Source: an uncultured Eubacteriales bacterium
GTDB lineage: Bacteria > Bacillota > Clostridia > Peptostreptococcales > Anaerovoracaceae
NCBI GenBank assembly: GCA_900542295.1
Contig: UQNJ01000007.1
Location: forward strand, 46,134 to 110,133
Reading direction: 5' to 3'
DNA length: 64,000 nucleotides
Numbering within the stretch: position 1 is the stretch's first letter; every line of letters starts with the position of its first letter. Both the position numbers and the translations under genes were made by a program. Of the stretch, positions 7,992-16,703 are shown one piece after another. The notes below the pieces were generated by a model, which saw nothing but the letters and a program-made list of their open reading frames with translations, was not told the DNA's origin and did no database searches.

Positions 7992-9229
7992 CAAATTACA
8001 TTTCCTTTCTTTATAACAGTATTAACAAGGTTTGAGCCAAAACGGTAGCACAACATTTCCATATCCTCAGCATTCCATATTACCATGTCAGCCTGCTTTC
8101 CCACTTCCAGTGTTCCTATTGTTTTTTCTTTTCCAATAGCGCATGCCGGATTTATGGTTACTGCTGTAAGAATTTCTTCCGGAAGCATTTTATATTTCAA
8201 ATATCCTAAATTCATTACCAGCTGTAAATTCAAAGACGGGCATGATCCCGGATTAAAATCTGATGCCAATGCAACAGATATTTCAAATTCATCTATCATT
8301 CTCCTCGCAGGAGCAAATCCAGCGCCAAGATAAAATGATGTCGCAGGAAGACACATTGCTATCGTACCACCCTTTGCCATGGATTTCATACCTTCATCAT
8401 TTATGACTATAAGATGCTCCGCAGAAACAGCTCCCATCTCCCCTGCCAGAACCGAACCTCCTATAGCTTCTATTTCATCAGCATGTATTCTGATCTTAAA
8501 TCCCAGTTGTTTTGCTTTTTCAAGGTAAATCCTGCTTTGTTCCACATTAAATACCGAGTCCTCAGTAAAAATATCTACATACTGTGCCAGACCATTTTCT
8601 TTAACATATGGCATCATCTCATCACAGCATATTCTGATATATTCTTCTTCTCTGCCTTTCCAACAATCCTCAACAGCATGTGCCGCCATAAACGTTGGAA
8701 CTATATCCATATTATGATCTTTTTCAAGCGAATTCAAGACTTCAAGAAGTTTTATTTCTGTCTCAAAATCAAGTCCGTATCCGCTCTTCACCTCACAGGA
8801 AGTTACACCGAGGCTCATCATTTCATCAAGAAATCCCTTTGTTTTATAATAAAGCTGCTCGTGTGAAGCCTCTCTTGTCTTTCTTACGGTGTCCATTATT
8901 CCGCCACCTGCTCTTAAAATATCAAGATAGCTTGCGCCCCTCAATTTCAAAGGAATTTCATGCTGTCTGTATCCACCAAAGATAAGATGAGTATGTCCGT
9001 CTACAAGCCCGGGAGTTACAAGACGACCGCCTGCATCAATTATCTTATCTGCATCCGATTCACCATGTGGCAAAGCTCCGCTGGAGGTTATTTCTTTAAT
9101 TATGCCGTTTTCTGCTAAAATCGCTGCATTTTTCAGTTTTTTATTTTCAGCCTGTGCTTCTCCCGTATGTCTGAAGCCGCCTATCGGTGTCTGTAGCAAT
9201 CCTATATTTTTTATCAACAAAACCGCCAT
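7991..9229 (-). CDS. hutI: Imidazolonepropionase
   Basis: Zn/Fe-dependent amidohydrolase that opens imidazolone-5-propionate to N-formimino-L-glutamate. 412 residues, normal for HutI. Metal and catalytic motifs are VDGHTHLIFGG near residue 77, IRIHADEIE near 247 and ASDFNPGS near 322. The start is preceded by GGAGGACAG. Third gene of the hut operon, 16 bp after hutU. Confidence 0.96.
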   Translation of the reverse strand: MAVLLIKNIGLLQTPIGGFRHTGEAQAENKKLKNAAILAENGIIKEITSSGALPHGESDADKIIDAGGRLVTPGLVDGHTHLIFGGYRQHEIPLKLRGASYLDILRAGGGIMDTVRKTREASHEQLYYKTKGFLDEMMSLGVTSCEVKSGYGLDFETEIKLLEVLNSLEKDHNMDIVPTFMAAHAVEDCWKGREEEYIRICCDEMMPYVKENGLAQYVDIFTEDSVFNVEQSRIYLEKAKQLGFKIRIHADEIEAIGGSVLAGEMGAVSAEHLIVINDEGMKSMAKGGTIAMCLPATSFYLGAGFAPARRMIDEFEISVALASDFNPGSCPSLNLQLVMNLGYLKYKMLPEEILTAVTINPACAIGKEKTIGTLEVGKQADMVIWNAEDMEMLCYRFGSNLVNTVIKKGNVI

Positions 9230-9245
9230 TTTTCTGTCCTCCAGA

Positions 9246-11270
9246 TTATTTTACAAATTCATCTACCGTCTTGTCAATAAGCGATTCGTCTGCTATATAA
9301 GGTATGGTTATATGACCTTTTCCCTTATAGTTTTTATTATATTCTACTGAAGTGGTAAGCGCATTTTCATTTCTCGCCCAGTTTCTTCTGGCAACGCCGC
9401 CCATTACATCCCACATCATTGCAGATTTGATGATTTCATCTGTTCTTTCGCTTCCGTCAAGAAGCAATCCGAATCCGCCGTTTATAGCTTTTCCGATTCC
9501 TACACCGCCGCCGTTGTGCAGCGCACAAAGAGACATCCCTCTTGCCGCATTTCCTGCAAAGCACTGAACGGCCATATCTGCCATGACATTAGACCCGTCT
9601 TTTATATTGGAAGTTTCTCTGAAAGGTGAATCTGTTCCCGAAACATCATGATGGTCTCTTCCCATCATTACCGGACCAATTTTGCCTTCCCTTACAAGTT
9701 CATTAAACTTAAGGGCTATCCTTGTTCTGCCTTCTGCATCCTGATACAAAATTCTCGCCTGTGTTCCCACTACTAATTTGTTTTCTTTTGCATCCCTTAT
9801 CCATACCCAGTTGTCTCTGTCCTGTGCTCTTCTGTTAGGGTCTATGCAATCCATTGCGGCCTTATCTGTAATATCAAGATCCTCAGGCTTTCCGGATAGG
9901 CATACCCATCTGAAAGGTCCGTATCCATAGTCAAAAAGAATCGGTCCCATTATATCCTCTACATAAGACGGCCATATAAAACCGTCCTTATCATCATAAC
10001 CGTTCTTTGAAATTTCTTTTATTCCTGCATCATACATGGCTTTCATAAATGAATTTCCATAATCAAAGAAATAAGTTCCTCTTCCGGTCAGAGCTTTTAT
10101 GGCTTCATAATGCCTGTGCAAAGTTTCATCTACCTTTTTACAGAAAAGTTCTCTGTTTTCATGAAGCATCTTTGTTCTTTCTTCAAATGTCATGTCAGCA
10201 GGACAGTAACCGCCGTTATATACATTGTGACACGATGTCTGGTCGGACAAAAGGTCTATTGAAAAATTCTTCTCCACAGCTGCTTCAAGCAAACCTACAA
10301 TATTGCCATGATATGCTATCGAAATACTTTCCTTTGCCGCAAGTTTTTTCTCTGCTAAAGCAAATATCTCGTCTATATTATCCATGATAACATCTACCCA
10401 GCCCTGATTATGTCTTGTTTCTATTCTTGACAAATCCACTTCTGCAAATATCCCTACGGCTCCGGCTATATTTGCTGCCTTCGGCTGTGCCCCACTCATG
10501 CCTCCAAGGCCGGAAGATACAAATGTATGTCCGGTGAGATCTCCCTGCGGCGAAACGCCTAAATATTTTCTTCCCGCATTGAGAATTGTATTGAATGTAC
10601 CATGTACTATTCCCTGCGGACCTATATACATCCATCCCCCTGCTGTCATCTGTCCGTAGTTGGCAACTCCCATTTCCTCGGCAATTTCCCAGTCTTCTAT
10701 ATTGTCATACATTCCAACCATTATGGAATTTGTGATTATAACACGAGGCGCCTCCGGCTTAGATGGAAAAAGTCCAAGCGGATGTCCTGACTCGACCACA
10801 AGAGTCTGATTTTCGGTAAGCTCTTCAAGATATTTTTTTATAAGCCTGTATTGCAGCCAGTTTTGGCATACCTGACCTGTTTCTCCATAGGTAACCAATT
10901 CATATGGATATAAGGCAACTTCAAAGTCAAGATTGTTTTCTATCATTACCTGAAAAGCTTTTCCGGCAAGACATTTACCCTTATATTCGTTTATAGGTTT
11001 ACCGTATATCCTTCCTTCCGGTCTGTATCTGTAAGCATATATCCTGCCTCTTGTTTTAAGTTCTTCCATAAATTCAGGAGCTAATTTGCTGTGCAGCTCT
11101 TCAGGCACATATCTAAGTGCATTCTTCAGAGCTATCTTTGTTTGCTCTTTTGTGAGGCGGAAACCTCTGTCAGGGGCTCTCCTTATTCCCTCTTTAAAAC
11201 ACGGATATTCCGGGTATTCATTGTCCGGTTTTATTGTCATCGCTTCATATATACTTTTGTTGTCTAACAT
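9246..11270 (-). CDS. hutU: Urocanate hydratase, long form
   Basis: NAD+-dependent enzyme that hydrates urocanate to imidazolonepropionate. At 674 residues it is the long form also found in eukaryotes and some clostridia, rather than the roughly 555-residue Pseudomonas/Bacillus type. Recognisable stretches are GQMTAGGWMYIGPQGIVHGT, the NAD-binding GLGGMSGAQPKAANIAGAVG, and GRDHHDVSGTDSPFRETS near the catalytic region. It sits 11 bp after hutH. A GGAG ribosome site lies before the ATG. Confidence 0.96.
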   Translation of the reverse strand: MLDNKSIYEAMTIKPDNEYPEYPCFKEGIRRAPDRGFRLTKEQTKIALKNALRYVPEELHSKLAPEFMEELKTRGRIYAYRYRPEGRIYGKPINEYKGKCLAGKAFQVMIENNLDFEVALYPYELVTYGETGQVCQNWLQYRLIKKYLEELTENQTLVVESGHPLGLFPSKPEAPRVIITNSIMVGMYDNIEDWEIAEEMGVANYGQMTAGGWMYIGPQGIVHGTFNTILNAGRKYLGVSPQGDLTGHTFVSSGLGGMSGAQPKAANIAGAVGIFAEVDLSRIETRHNQGWVDVIMDNIDEIFALAEKKLAAKESISIAYHGNIVGLLEAAVEKNFSIDLLSDQTSCHNVYNGGYCPADMTFEERTKMLHENRELFCKKVDETLHRHYEAIKALTGRGTYFFDYGNSFMKAMYDAGIKEISKNGYDDKDGFIWPSYVEDIMGPILFDYGYGPFRWVCLSGKPEDLDITDKAAMDCIDPNRRAQDRDNWVWIRDAKENKLVVGTQARILYQDAEGRTRIALKFNELVREGKIGPVMMGRDHHDVSGTDSPFRETSNIKDGSNVMADMAVQCFAGNAARGMSLCALHNGGGVGIGKAINGGFGLLLDGSERTDEIIKSAMMWDVMGGVARRNWARNENALTTSVEYNKNYKGKGHITIPYIADESLIDKTVDEFVK

Positions 11271-11281
11271 TTTCTCTCCTC

Positions 11282-12820
11282 CTATTTCAATACCACAGTT
11301 TTCTCAACTACTTTGAGAAGCTCGCCGTTTTTAACCATTTTATCAAATTTTATAAGTTCATCATGCATTATTACATCTCTTTCTATCGGTGCAGACAATG
11401 TCCTTATATAATCATATGCCGCCCTCGTTGCCGGTGCCAGCTTGTCTATACCGCCTTCCCCCATTTCCTGACGGAGCCATATGGCCTGTGCTGCGGCTGC
11501 AATTTCTATACCGATAACTTTCTGGGTATTGTCTAAAACCATCGCCGCTGTCCTTGCAGATGTAGTCCCCATTGAAACGTGATCCTCCTGATTAGCTGAA
11601 GACGGAATTGAATCCACACATGCAGGGTGATCGTAGACTTTGTTTTCCGATACCATAGAAGCAGCAGAATATTGTGCTATCATAAATCCCGAACAAACTC
11701 CGCCGTATTTCGTCAAAAATGGAGGAAGCCCCTCGGATAATGCTGAATTTACCAGTCTTTCTATTCTTCTCTCAGATACATTTGCAAGTTCTGAAATTGC
11801 TATCTTAAGGAAGTCAAAGGTCAGCGCCATAGGCTGGCCGTGAAAATTGCCCCCGCTGATAACTTCACCCTCATCGGGGAAAACTATAGGATTATCTGTG
11901 ACGGCATTTATCTCTGCCGACACCATTTCATATGCATATCTTACGGCATCTCTTGTCGCACCATGTATCTGCGGCGCACATCTTAATGTGTATGGATCCT
12001 GAACTTTATGCTCCTGCAATTCAAGGGCATTTTTTGAACCTTCAAGCAGATTTCTCAAATTTTCAGCAGATTCTTTCTGTCCGATATGCCCACGCAAATC
12101 ATGAATCTTATGGTCATATGCTTTTTTAATTGCATGAAGCGCTTCTCCTGTCATGGCACATGCCAAATCTGCCAGTTTTTGAAGAGCCATCGCATCCCAG
12201 AGAACATTTATGCCTACAGCTGTCATCATCTGTGTCCCGTTATTAAGTGCCAGCCCCTCCTTTGCAGCAAGTACAACAGGTTTTATTCCCGCTTTCTCCA
12301 TCGCTTTTGAAGTAGCCATTATTTCTCCGCCGTATTCTGCCTTGCCTTCCCCTATGAGACCTAATGCGATATGTGAAAGCGGTGCCAGATCTCCTGAGGC
12401 GCCAAGAGAACCTTTCTGAGGAACCACAGGATGTACCCCTTTATTTATCATATCTATCAGGGTCTGTAGGGTGATAAGTCTTATACCCGAGTTTCCTCTT
12501 GCAAGTGCATTACAACGAAGCAGCATTGCGGCCCTTACGTACTCTTTCGGATATGCTTCTCCCATGCTGCAAGTGTGACTTATAATAAGGTTTCTTTGCA
12601 GCTCTTCCGTCTTTTCTTCAGAAATAACCACATTTGAAAATTTACCGAATCCGGTTGTCAACCCATAAATAACAGCTTTTTCTTCGAGTTTTTTTTCAAT
12701 ATAATCCCGTGCTTTTTGTACATTTTTTATTGCTTCTTCCGTCAGCCTTACTTCTTCGTTGTTTCTGCAAACACGAATAACTTCTTCGACCGTAAGGTCT
12801 CTGCCGTTTATAAAAATCAT
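11282..12820 (-). CDS. hutH: Histidine ammonia-lyase
   Basis: Deaminates L-histidine to trans-urocanate, the first step of histidine fermentation. From the ATG at 12820 it has 512 residues, the usual size. The Ala-Ser-Gly triplet that cyclises into the MIO cofactor is A141-S142-G143 in KGSLGASGDLAPLSH. The frame extends 12 codons upstream to an ATG at 12856, but MIFINGRDLT is the normal family start and is preceded by GGGGGATGGAGT; the upstream ATG overlaps a palindrome and lacks a ribosome site. First gene of the operon. No regulator gene or hutP is adjacent. Confidence 0.95.
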   Translation of the reverse strand: MIFINGRDLTVEEVIRVCRNNEEVRLTEEAIKNVQKARDYIEKKLEEKAVIYGLTTGFGKFSNVVISEEKTEELQRNLIISHTCSMGEAYPKEYVRAAMLLRCNALARGNSGIRLITLQTLIDMINKGVHPVVPQKGSLGASGDLAPLSHIALGLIGEGKAEYGGEIMATSKAMEKAGIKPVVLAAKEGLALNNGTQMMTAVGINVLWDAMALQKLADLACAMTGEALHAIKKAYDHKIHDLRGHIGQKESAENLRNLLEGSKNALELQEHKVQDPYTLRCAPQIHGATRDAVRYAYEMVSAEINAVTDNPIVFPDEGEVISGGNFHGQPMALTFDFLKIAISELANVSERRIERLVNSALSEGLPPFLTKYGGVCSGFMIAQYSAASMVSENKVYDHPACVDSIPSSANQEDHVSMGTTSARTAAMVLDNTQKVIGIEIAAAAQAIWLRQEMGEGGIDKLAPATRAAYDYIRTLSAPIERDVIMHDELIKFDKMVKNGELLKVVEKTVVLK

Positions 12821-12851
12821 ACTCCATCCCCCGTTTTCCCATGGCACATTA

Positions 12852-12865
12852 TGCATAATTATGCA
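12852..12865. promoter_or_regulatory. 14-bp palindrome in the hut leader
   Basis: TGCATAATTATGCA is a perfect palindrome about 30 bp downstream of the hut -10 box and about 30 bp before the hutH start. This is a good position for a repressor, but no regulator is identified. Confidence 0.45.
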
Positions 12866-12893
12866 AAACTTACCACCTGTATTTAATAATAAT

Positions 12894-12922
12894 ATTATAC
12901 AGTCTTTTTGAAGCTGTTTCTA
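12894..12922 (-). promoter_or_regulatory. Probable sigma-A promoter of the hut operon
   Basis: On the minus strand TAGAAA (12917-12922), 17 bp, TATAAT (12894-12899). The -10 box is perfect and the -35 box matches four of six, so an activator or weak basal activity is plausible. Confidence 0.6.
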
Positions 12923-13013
12923 TTGTTTTTTTGTCATTTACTTTGATTTTACCACATTTTTAAGGCTTATTTCGTGAAATTCAATTCCTTTTTATATCGC
13001 TTTACCGAGGTGA

Positions 13014-13031
13014 ATTTATACCGGTATAAAT
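13014..13031. promoter_or_regulatory. 18-bp perfect palindrome in the hut-feoB gap
   Basis: The 388-bp gap 12857-13244 holds the hut promoter, the feoB terminator and several dyads. The longest is ATTTATACCGGTATAAAT, perfect over 18 bp, about 95 bp upstream of the hut -35 box. TCAACATGTTGA at 13086-13097 is another. Candidate regulator sites for hut; the binding protein is unknown. Confidence 0.45.
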
Positions 13032-13181
13032 CGCTCATGTAGTGCATAATGTATACAAGCGATGCATATTTTTTTCAAAACCGTCTCAACATGTTGAAAT
13101 TGCTACTTTTTTGACAAATATTTTTTTTATTTTTGCGGCACATTCCTCTTTCCTTCTTCACCTCTCATATGCACAGACTTT

Positions 13182-13219
13182 AAAAATAAAAATTGCCGGG
13201 AATACTTCCGGCAATTTTT
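13182..13219 (-). terminator. Intrinsic terminator after feoB
   Basis: Arms of 12 bases (AAAAATTGCCGG and complement) around an 8-base loop; on the minus strand it ends in TTTTTATTTTTA. Confidence 0.9.
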
Positions 13220-13244
13220 ATATGCATATTTTATTCATTATTTT

Positions 13245-15695
13245 TTATGCAAATCCCATGGCTAATCCTATCATTCTTACAACAAAAGCAGCCATCCATG
13301 CGATTAAGCATTGTCCTACTACTATGAAAACTGCCCATTTACCCCCAAGTTCTCTCTTAATGGAGGCTACCGCCGCTACACATGGTGTGTAAAGCAGGCA
13401 GAAAACCAGAAGAGACACAGCAGAAAGCGGTGTGAGTATTGAAGTTATTTCCGTTCCCTCTCCTAAAAGTACAGACAATGTGGAAACCACACTTTCCTTA
13501 GCCATAAATCCGGCTATCAAGGCGGTAGAAATTCTCCAGTCGCCAAATCCAAGAGGTATAAATAGCGGCGCTATTATTCCTGCTACGAAAGCCAGTATGC
13601 TGTCATGAGAATCAGCCACAATGTCAAGTCTGAAATCAAAAGTCTGTAAGAACCAGACAACTATAGAGGCAACAAATATAACGGTAAATGCTCTCTGCAA
13701 AAAATCCTTGGCTTTATCCCACAATAGATGCATGACATTTTTTGCTCCCGGCAGTCTGTAATTAGGTAACTCCATGACAAAAGGAACTGCCTCACCTTTA
13801 AACATAAACATCTTGGATACGAGAGCAACGAGGATTCCTACAATTATTCCGGTAAAATAAAGTCCAACCATTATAAGAGCACCTTTACCGGGGAAAAAGG
13901 CCGCAGTAAAAAATCCATATATAGGAAGTTTTGCCGTACAGCTCATAAAAGGTGTAAGCATTATGGTCATACGCCTGTCTCTTGCAGACGGCAAAGTTCT
14001 GGAAGCCATAACTCCCGGCACAGTACATCCAAAACCTATAAGCATCGGCACAATACTTCTTCCTGAAAGCCCGATTTTCCTAAGGAGCTTATCCATAACA
14101 AAAGCTATTCTTGCCATATATCCGCTGTCTTCAAGCATAGATAGAAAGAAGAACAGCGTAACTATTATAGGTATAAAGCTCAATACACTGCCTACTCCAT
14201 TGAAAATTCCGTCAATTACAAGAGAATTGAGCGCCGGATTGACATTAAAATATATCAGCCATGCATCAACCTCAATGGTCAGATTCTCTATACCTGCCTC
14301 CAGCAGTCCCTGGAGCCATGCCCCTATAACATTAAAGGTCAGCCAAAACACCAACGCCATTATTGCCACAAATGCGGGTATTGCCGTATATTTACCGGTC
14401 AGAATCTTGTCTATCTTGCGGCTTCTTTCGTGTTCCTTACTCTCGTGGGGTTTTACCACGGTAGCCGCACACAATCTCTGTATAAAATCAAATCTCATGT
14501 CAGCAATGGCAGCAGCACGATCAAGTCCTCTCTCTGCCTCCATCTGACTTATGATATGTTCTATCATTTCTTTCTCATTGTCGGTAAGGTCTAAAGCCTC
14601 CAAAACCATTTCATCGCCTTCTACCAGTTTTGCCGCCGCAAATCTCAAAGGTATTGATGCATTAGCTGCATGATCCTCTATCAAATGCATTATTCCATGA
14701 AGGCATCTGTGTACCGCTCCACCATTTTGATCTTTTCCGCAAAAATCCGTTCTTCCCGGTCTTTCACGATTCTGAGCTATATGTACAGCATGTCTTACAA
14801 GTTCATCTATTCCTTCATTTTTAACTGCTGAAATCGGTACGACAGGAATCCCTAACATTGCTTCCATTTCATTGATATCTATAGTTCCTCCGTTGCCTCT
14901 GACTTCATCCATCATGTTCAGTGCAAGCACTATAGGAATATCAAGTTCCATAAGCTGCATGGTAAGATAAAGATTTCTCTCTATGTTAGTTGCATCAACG
15001 ATGTTTATTATTCCATGGGGTTTTTCATTAAGAATGAATTCTCTTGATACAATTTCTTCACTGCTGTATGGAGAAAGCGAATATATGCCGGGAAGATCCG
15101 TAACCCTTGTATCCGGATATCCCTTTATCACTCCACTCTTGCGGTCAACAGTAACTCCGGGAAAATTACCCACATGCTGGTTTGAGCCTGTAAGCTGATT
15201 GAACAATGTTGTCTTGCCACAGTTTTGGTTTCCTGCCAGCGCAAATGACAGCTCTGTTCCCTTCGGCAAAGGTTCTGCCGCAGTCTTTAAATGATATCTT
15301 CCTTCTTCTCCCAATCCCGGATGTTCTCTGCCTTTAGACACTGCATTACGACCGTCTGTGCCGTCATATGCACTGCTGCACGCTTCTTTGCATTTCCTGC
15401 ACGAACCGCTGCACATTAAAGAGTCGTTATATTGATTTTCGCAGCGGTTTCGGCTGCCTGCGTCTTTTACACTTGCCTCATCTATTTCTATTTTTTCCGC
15501 ATCTGCCAGACGCAAAGTCAGCTCATATCCATGTATTCTCAATTCTATAGGGTCCCCCATAGGTGCATATTTTACAACTGTCACATTTGCCCCCGGTATG
15601 ACTCCCATATCTAAAAAATGTTGTCTTAGGGAACCATCTCCTCCAACAGTCTTTATAACTGCACTCTTTCCTATTTTCAATTCCTTAAGCGTCAT
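13245..15695 (-). CDS. feoB: Ferrous iron transporter, FeoA-FeoB fusion
   Basis: GTP-driven Fe2+ importer. 816 residues from the ATG at 15695. Residues 1-73 are a FeoA SH3-like domain. About 74-145 is a linker with a cysteine cluster (C85, C95, C99, C102, C106). The G domain follows with GNQNCGKT at 155-162 and DLPGIYSLSPYS, then the helical region and about eight membrane helices with two gate motifs (GFGCTVPGVMASRTL and LLYTPCVAA). A TTG seven codons upstream is possible, but the ATG overlaps the lysR stop as ATGA and has AAGGAG in place. No FeoC gene follows. Confidence 0.95.
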   Translation of the reverse strand: MTLKELKIGKSAVIKTVGGDGSLRQHFLDMGVIPGANVTVVKYAPMGDPIELRIHGYELTLRLADAEKIEIDEASVKDAGSRNRCENQYNDSLMCSGSCRKCKEACSSAYDGTDGRNAVSKGREHPGLGEEGRYHLKTAAEPLPKGTELSFALAGNQNCGKTTLFNQLTGSNQHVGNFPGVTVDRKSGVIKGYPDTRVTDLPGIYSLSPYSSEEIVSREFILNEKPHGIINIVDATNIERNLYLTMQLMELDIPIVLALNMMDEVRGNGGTIDINEMEAMLGIPVVPISAVKNEGIDELVRHAVHIAQNRERPGRTDFCGKDQNGGAVHRCLHGIMHLIEDHAANASIPLRFAAAKLVEGDEMVLEALDLTDNEKEMIEHIISQMEAERGLDRAAAIADMRFDFIQRLCAATVVKPHESKEHERSRKIDKILTGKYTAIPAFVAIMALVFWLTFNVIGAWLQGLLEAGIENLTIEVDAWLIYFNVNPALNSLVIDGIFNGVGSVLSFIPIIVTLFFFLSMLEDSGYMARIAFVMDKLLRKIGLSGRSIVPMLIGFGCTVPGVMASRTLPSARDRRMTIMLTPFMSCTAKLPIYGFFTAAFFPGKGALIMVGLYFTGIIVGILVALVSKMFMFKGEAVPFVMELPNYRLPGAKNVMHLLWDKAKDFLQRAFTVIFVASIVVWFLQTFDFRLDIVADSHDSILAFVAGIIAPLFIPLGFGDWRISTALIAGFMAKESVVSTLSVLLGEGTEITSILTPLSAVSLLVFCLLYTPCVAAVASIKRELGGKWAVFIVVGQCLIAWMAAFVVRMIGLAMGFA

Positions 15696-16573
15696 AACTG
15701 TGTAAACTCCTTGCAAATTTTTCTGTATTCCTGTGCATAAATACTCCCTTTATTCCATACAAAGGTAAAATCATGCTCAACAACAAAGTCTTTTAATTTT
15801 ATTTCCCTGAGATTGCCTCTCTGTATTTCTTCAGCTGCCGCAATTTCGTATAAAAATGTTATTCCGCAGTCAGCTTTAACAAGCTGTATTATTGCCGCAA
15901 GACTGTCAACTTCCATACAATGTGCAAAATCATCTGTCTCCATGCCGTGTGCTTCGAGATTTTTCTCCATGATATCTCTTGTTCCAGAGCCTCTTTCTCT
16001 CATAATAAGCCTCTGACCGACGAGATCTTTCAAAGTTTTTGGAGATGTCTTGAAGGTATGATCTGCGGAACAGACCGGTATATATCTTTCTGTGGAAAAA
16101 TGAAGATAATCATATTCTTCCTTAGGAAAATATCCTTCTATGACAGCAAATTCAATTTCATGTCCTTTTATTTTTTTCAGCAGTTCATCGGTATTGGCTA
16201 TCGTAAGATTGATTTCCGTATCCGAATGTTTATCAATGTACTTTTTAAGAGGTTCTATTATAGCATAATCGCCTACAGTCATTGTAGCACCCATACGCCA
16301 TTTAAAACTGCTGCTTTTCAGCTCCAAAATTTTATTTCGTAAAATGCCCTCATCACTCTTCATAGTTCTGGCTGCCATAAGCAGAAGCCTGCCCTGCTCC
16401 GTAAGCGTCAGCTGCTTTTTCTCGTAGGTAAACAGCTTCACTCCATAAAGCTTTTCTAAATACTTTATATGTTGAGATACAGCAGGCTGAGTCATAGATA
16501 ATGCTTTTGCAGCTTTTGTATAACTCATTTTATCACATACACATATAAAAGTATCTATTCTATGATCTAACAT
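15692..16573 (-). CDS. LysR-family regulator (CysL/YeiE-like)
   Basis: DNA-binding regulator of 293 residues. The winged helix-turn-helix is at about 4-62 (SYTKAAKALSMTQPAVSQHI). The rest is a periplasmic-binding-like effector domain. It is divergent from a YeiH-type transporter gene, the classical LysR-YeiH arrangement, and probably controls it through the repeats at 16607-16685. Unusually, its stop overlaps the feoB start by four bases, so feoAB may be transcribed from the lysR promoter. The effector is not predictable. Confidence 0.9.
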   Translation of the reverse strand: MLDHRIDTFICVCDKMSYTKAAKALSMTQPAVSQHIKYLEKLYGVKLFTYEKKQLTLTEQGRLLLMAARTMKSDEGILRNKILELKSSSFKWRMGATMTVGDYAIIEPLKKYIDKHSDTEINLTIANTDELLKKIKGHEIEFAVIEGYFPKEEYDYLHFSTERYIPVCSADHTFKTSPKTLKDLVGQRLIMRERGSGTRDIMEKNLEAHGMETDDFAHCMEVDSLAAIIQLVKADCGITFLYEIAAAEEIQRGNLREIKLKDFVVEHDFTFVWNKGSIYAQEYRKICKEFTQL

Positions 16574-16600
16574 CGCATATTTCCTTATCGTTTTTCTTTA

Positions 16601-16639
16601 ATTATAATATATTTTTATCGTTAAATAAATATGTATAAT
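16601..16639. promoter_or_regulatory. Overlapping divergent promoters of lysR and the YeiH gene
   Basis: Minus: TTTATT (16624-16629), 17 bp, TATAAT (16601-16606) for lysR-feoB. Plus: TATAAT at 16634-16639 with a poor -35 for the transporter gene, as expected where an activator is needed. The first 24-bp repeat lies across both. Confidence 0.55.
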
Positions 16640-16685
16640 TTTACTTTATTGAAAATTCATGATATATTTTTATCGGTAAATAAAT
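16607..16685. repeat. Two 24-bp direct repeats, candidate LysR operators
   Basis: 16607-16630 and 16662-16685 are identical except for one base, 55 bp apart (about five helical turns). Each contains TTTTTATCG followed by TAAATAAAT, with an internal TTTAT/ATAAA dyad. Copy 1 overlaps the lysR promoter and the transporter -35; copy 2 lies in the transporter leader. Confidence 0.6.
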
Positions 16686-16703
16686 CCACGAAAGGAAAAT
16701 AAA

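Noticed and set aside
12841..12856. Plus-strand TGGCAC near the hutH start as a second sigma-54 promoter
   Set aside because: The GC of the -12 element is at the wrong distance and the orientation points away from any gene start.
12821..12856. Upstream ATG as hutH start
   Set aside because: It would add 12 residues not found in the family and lies within a palindrome, without a ribosome site.
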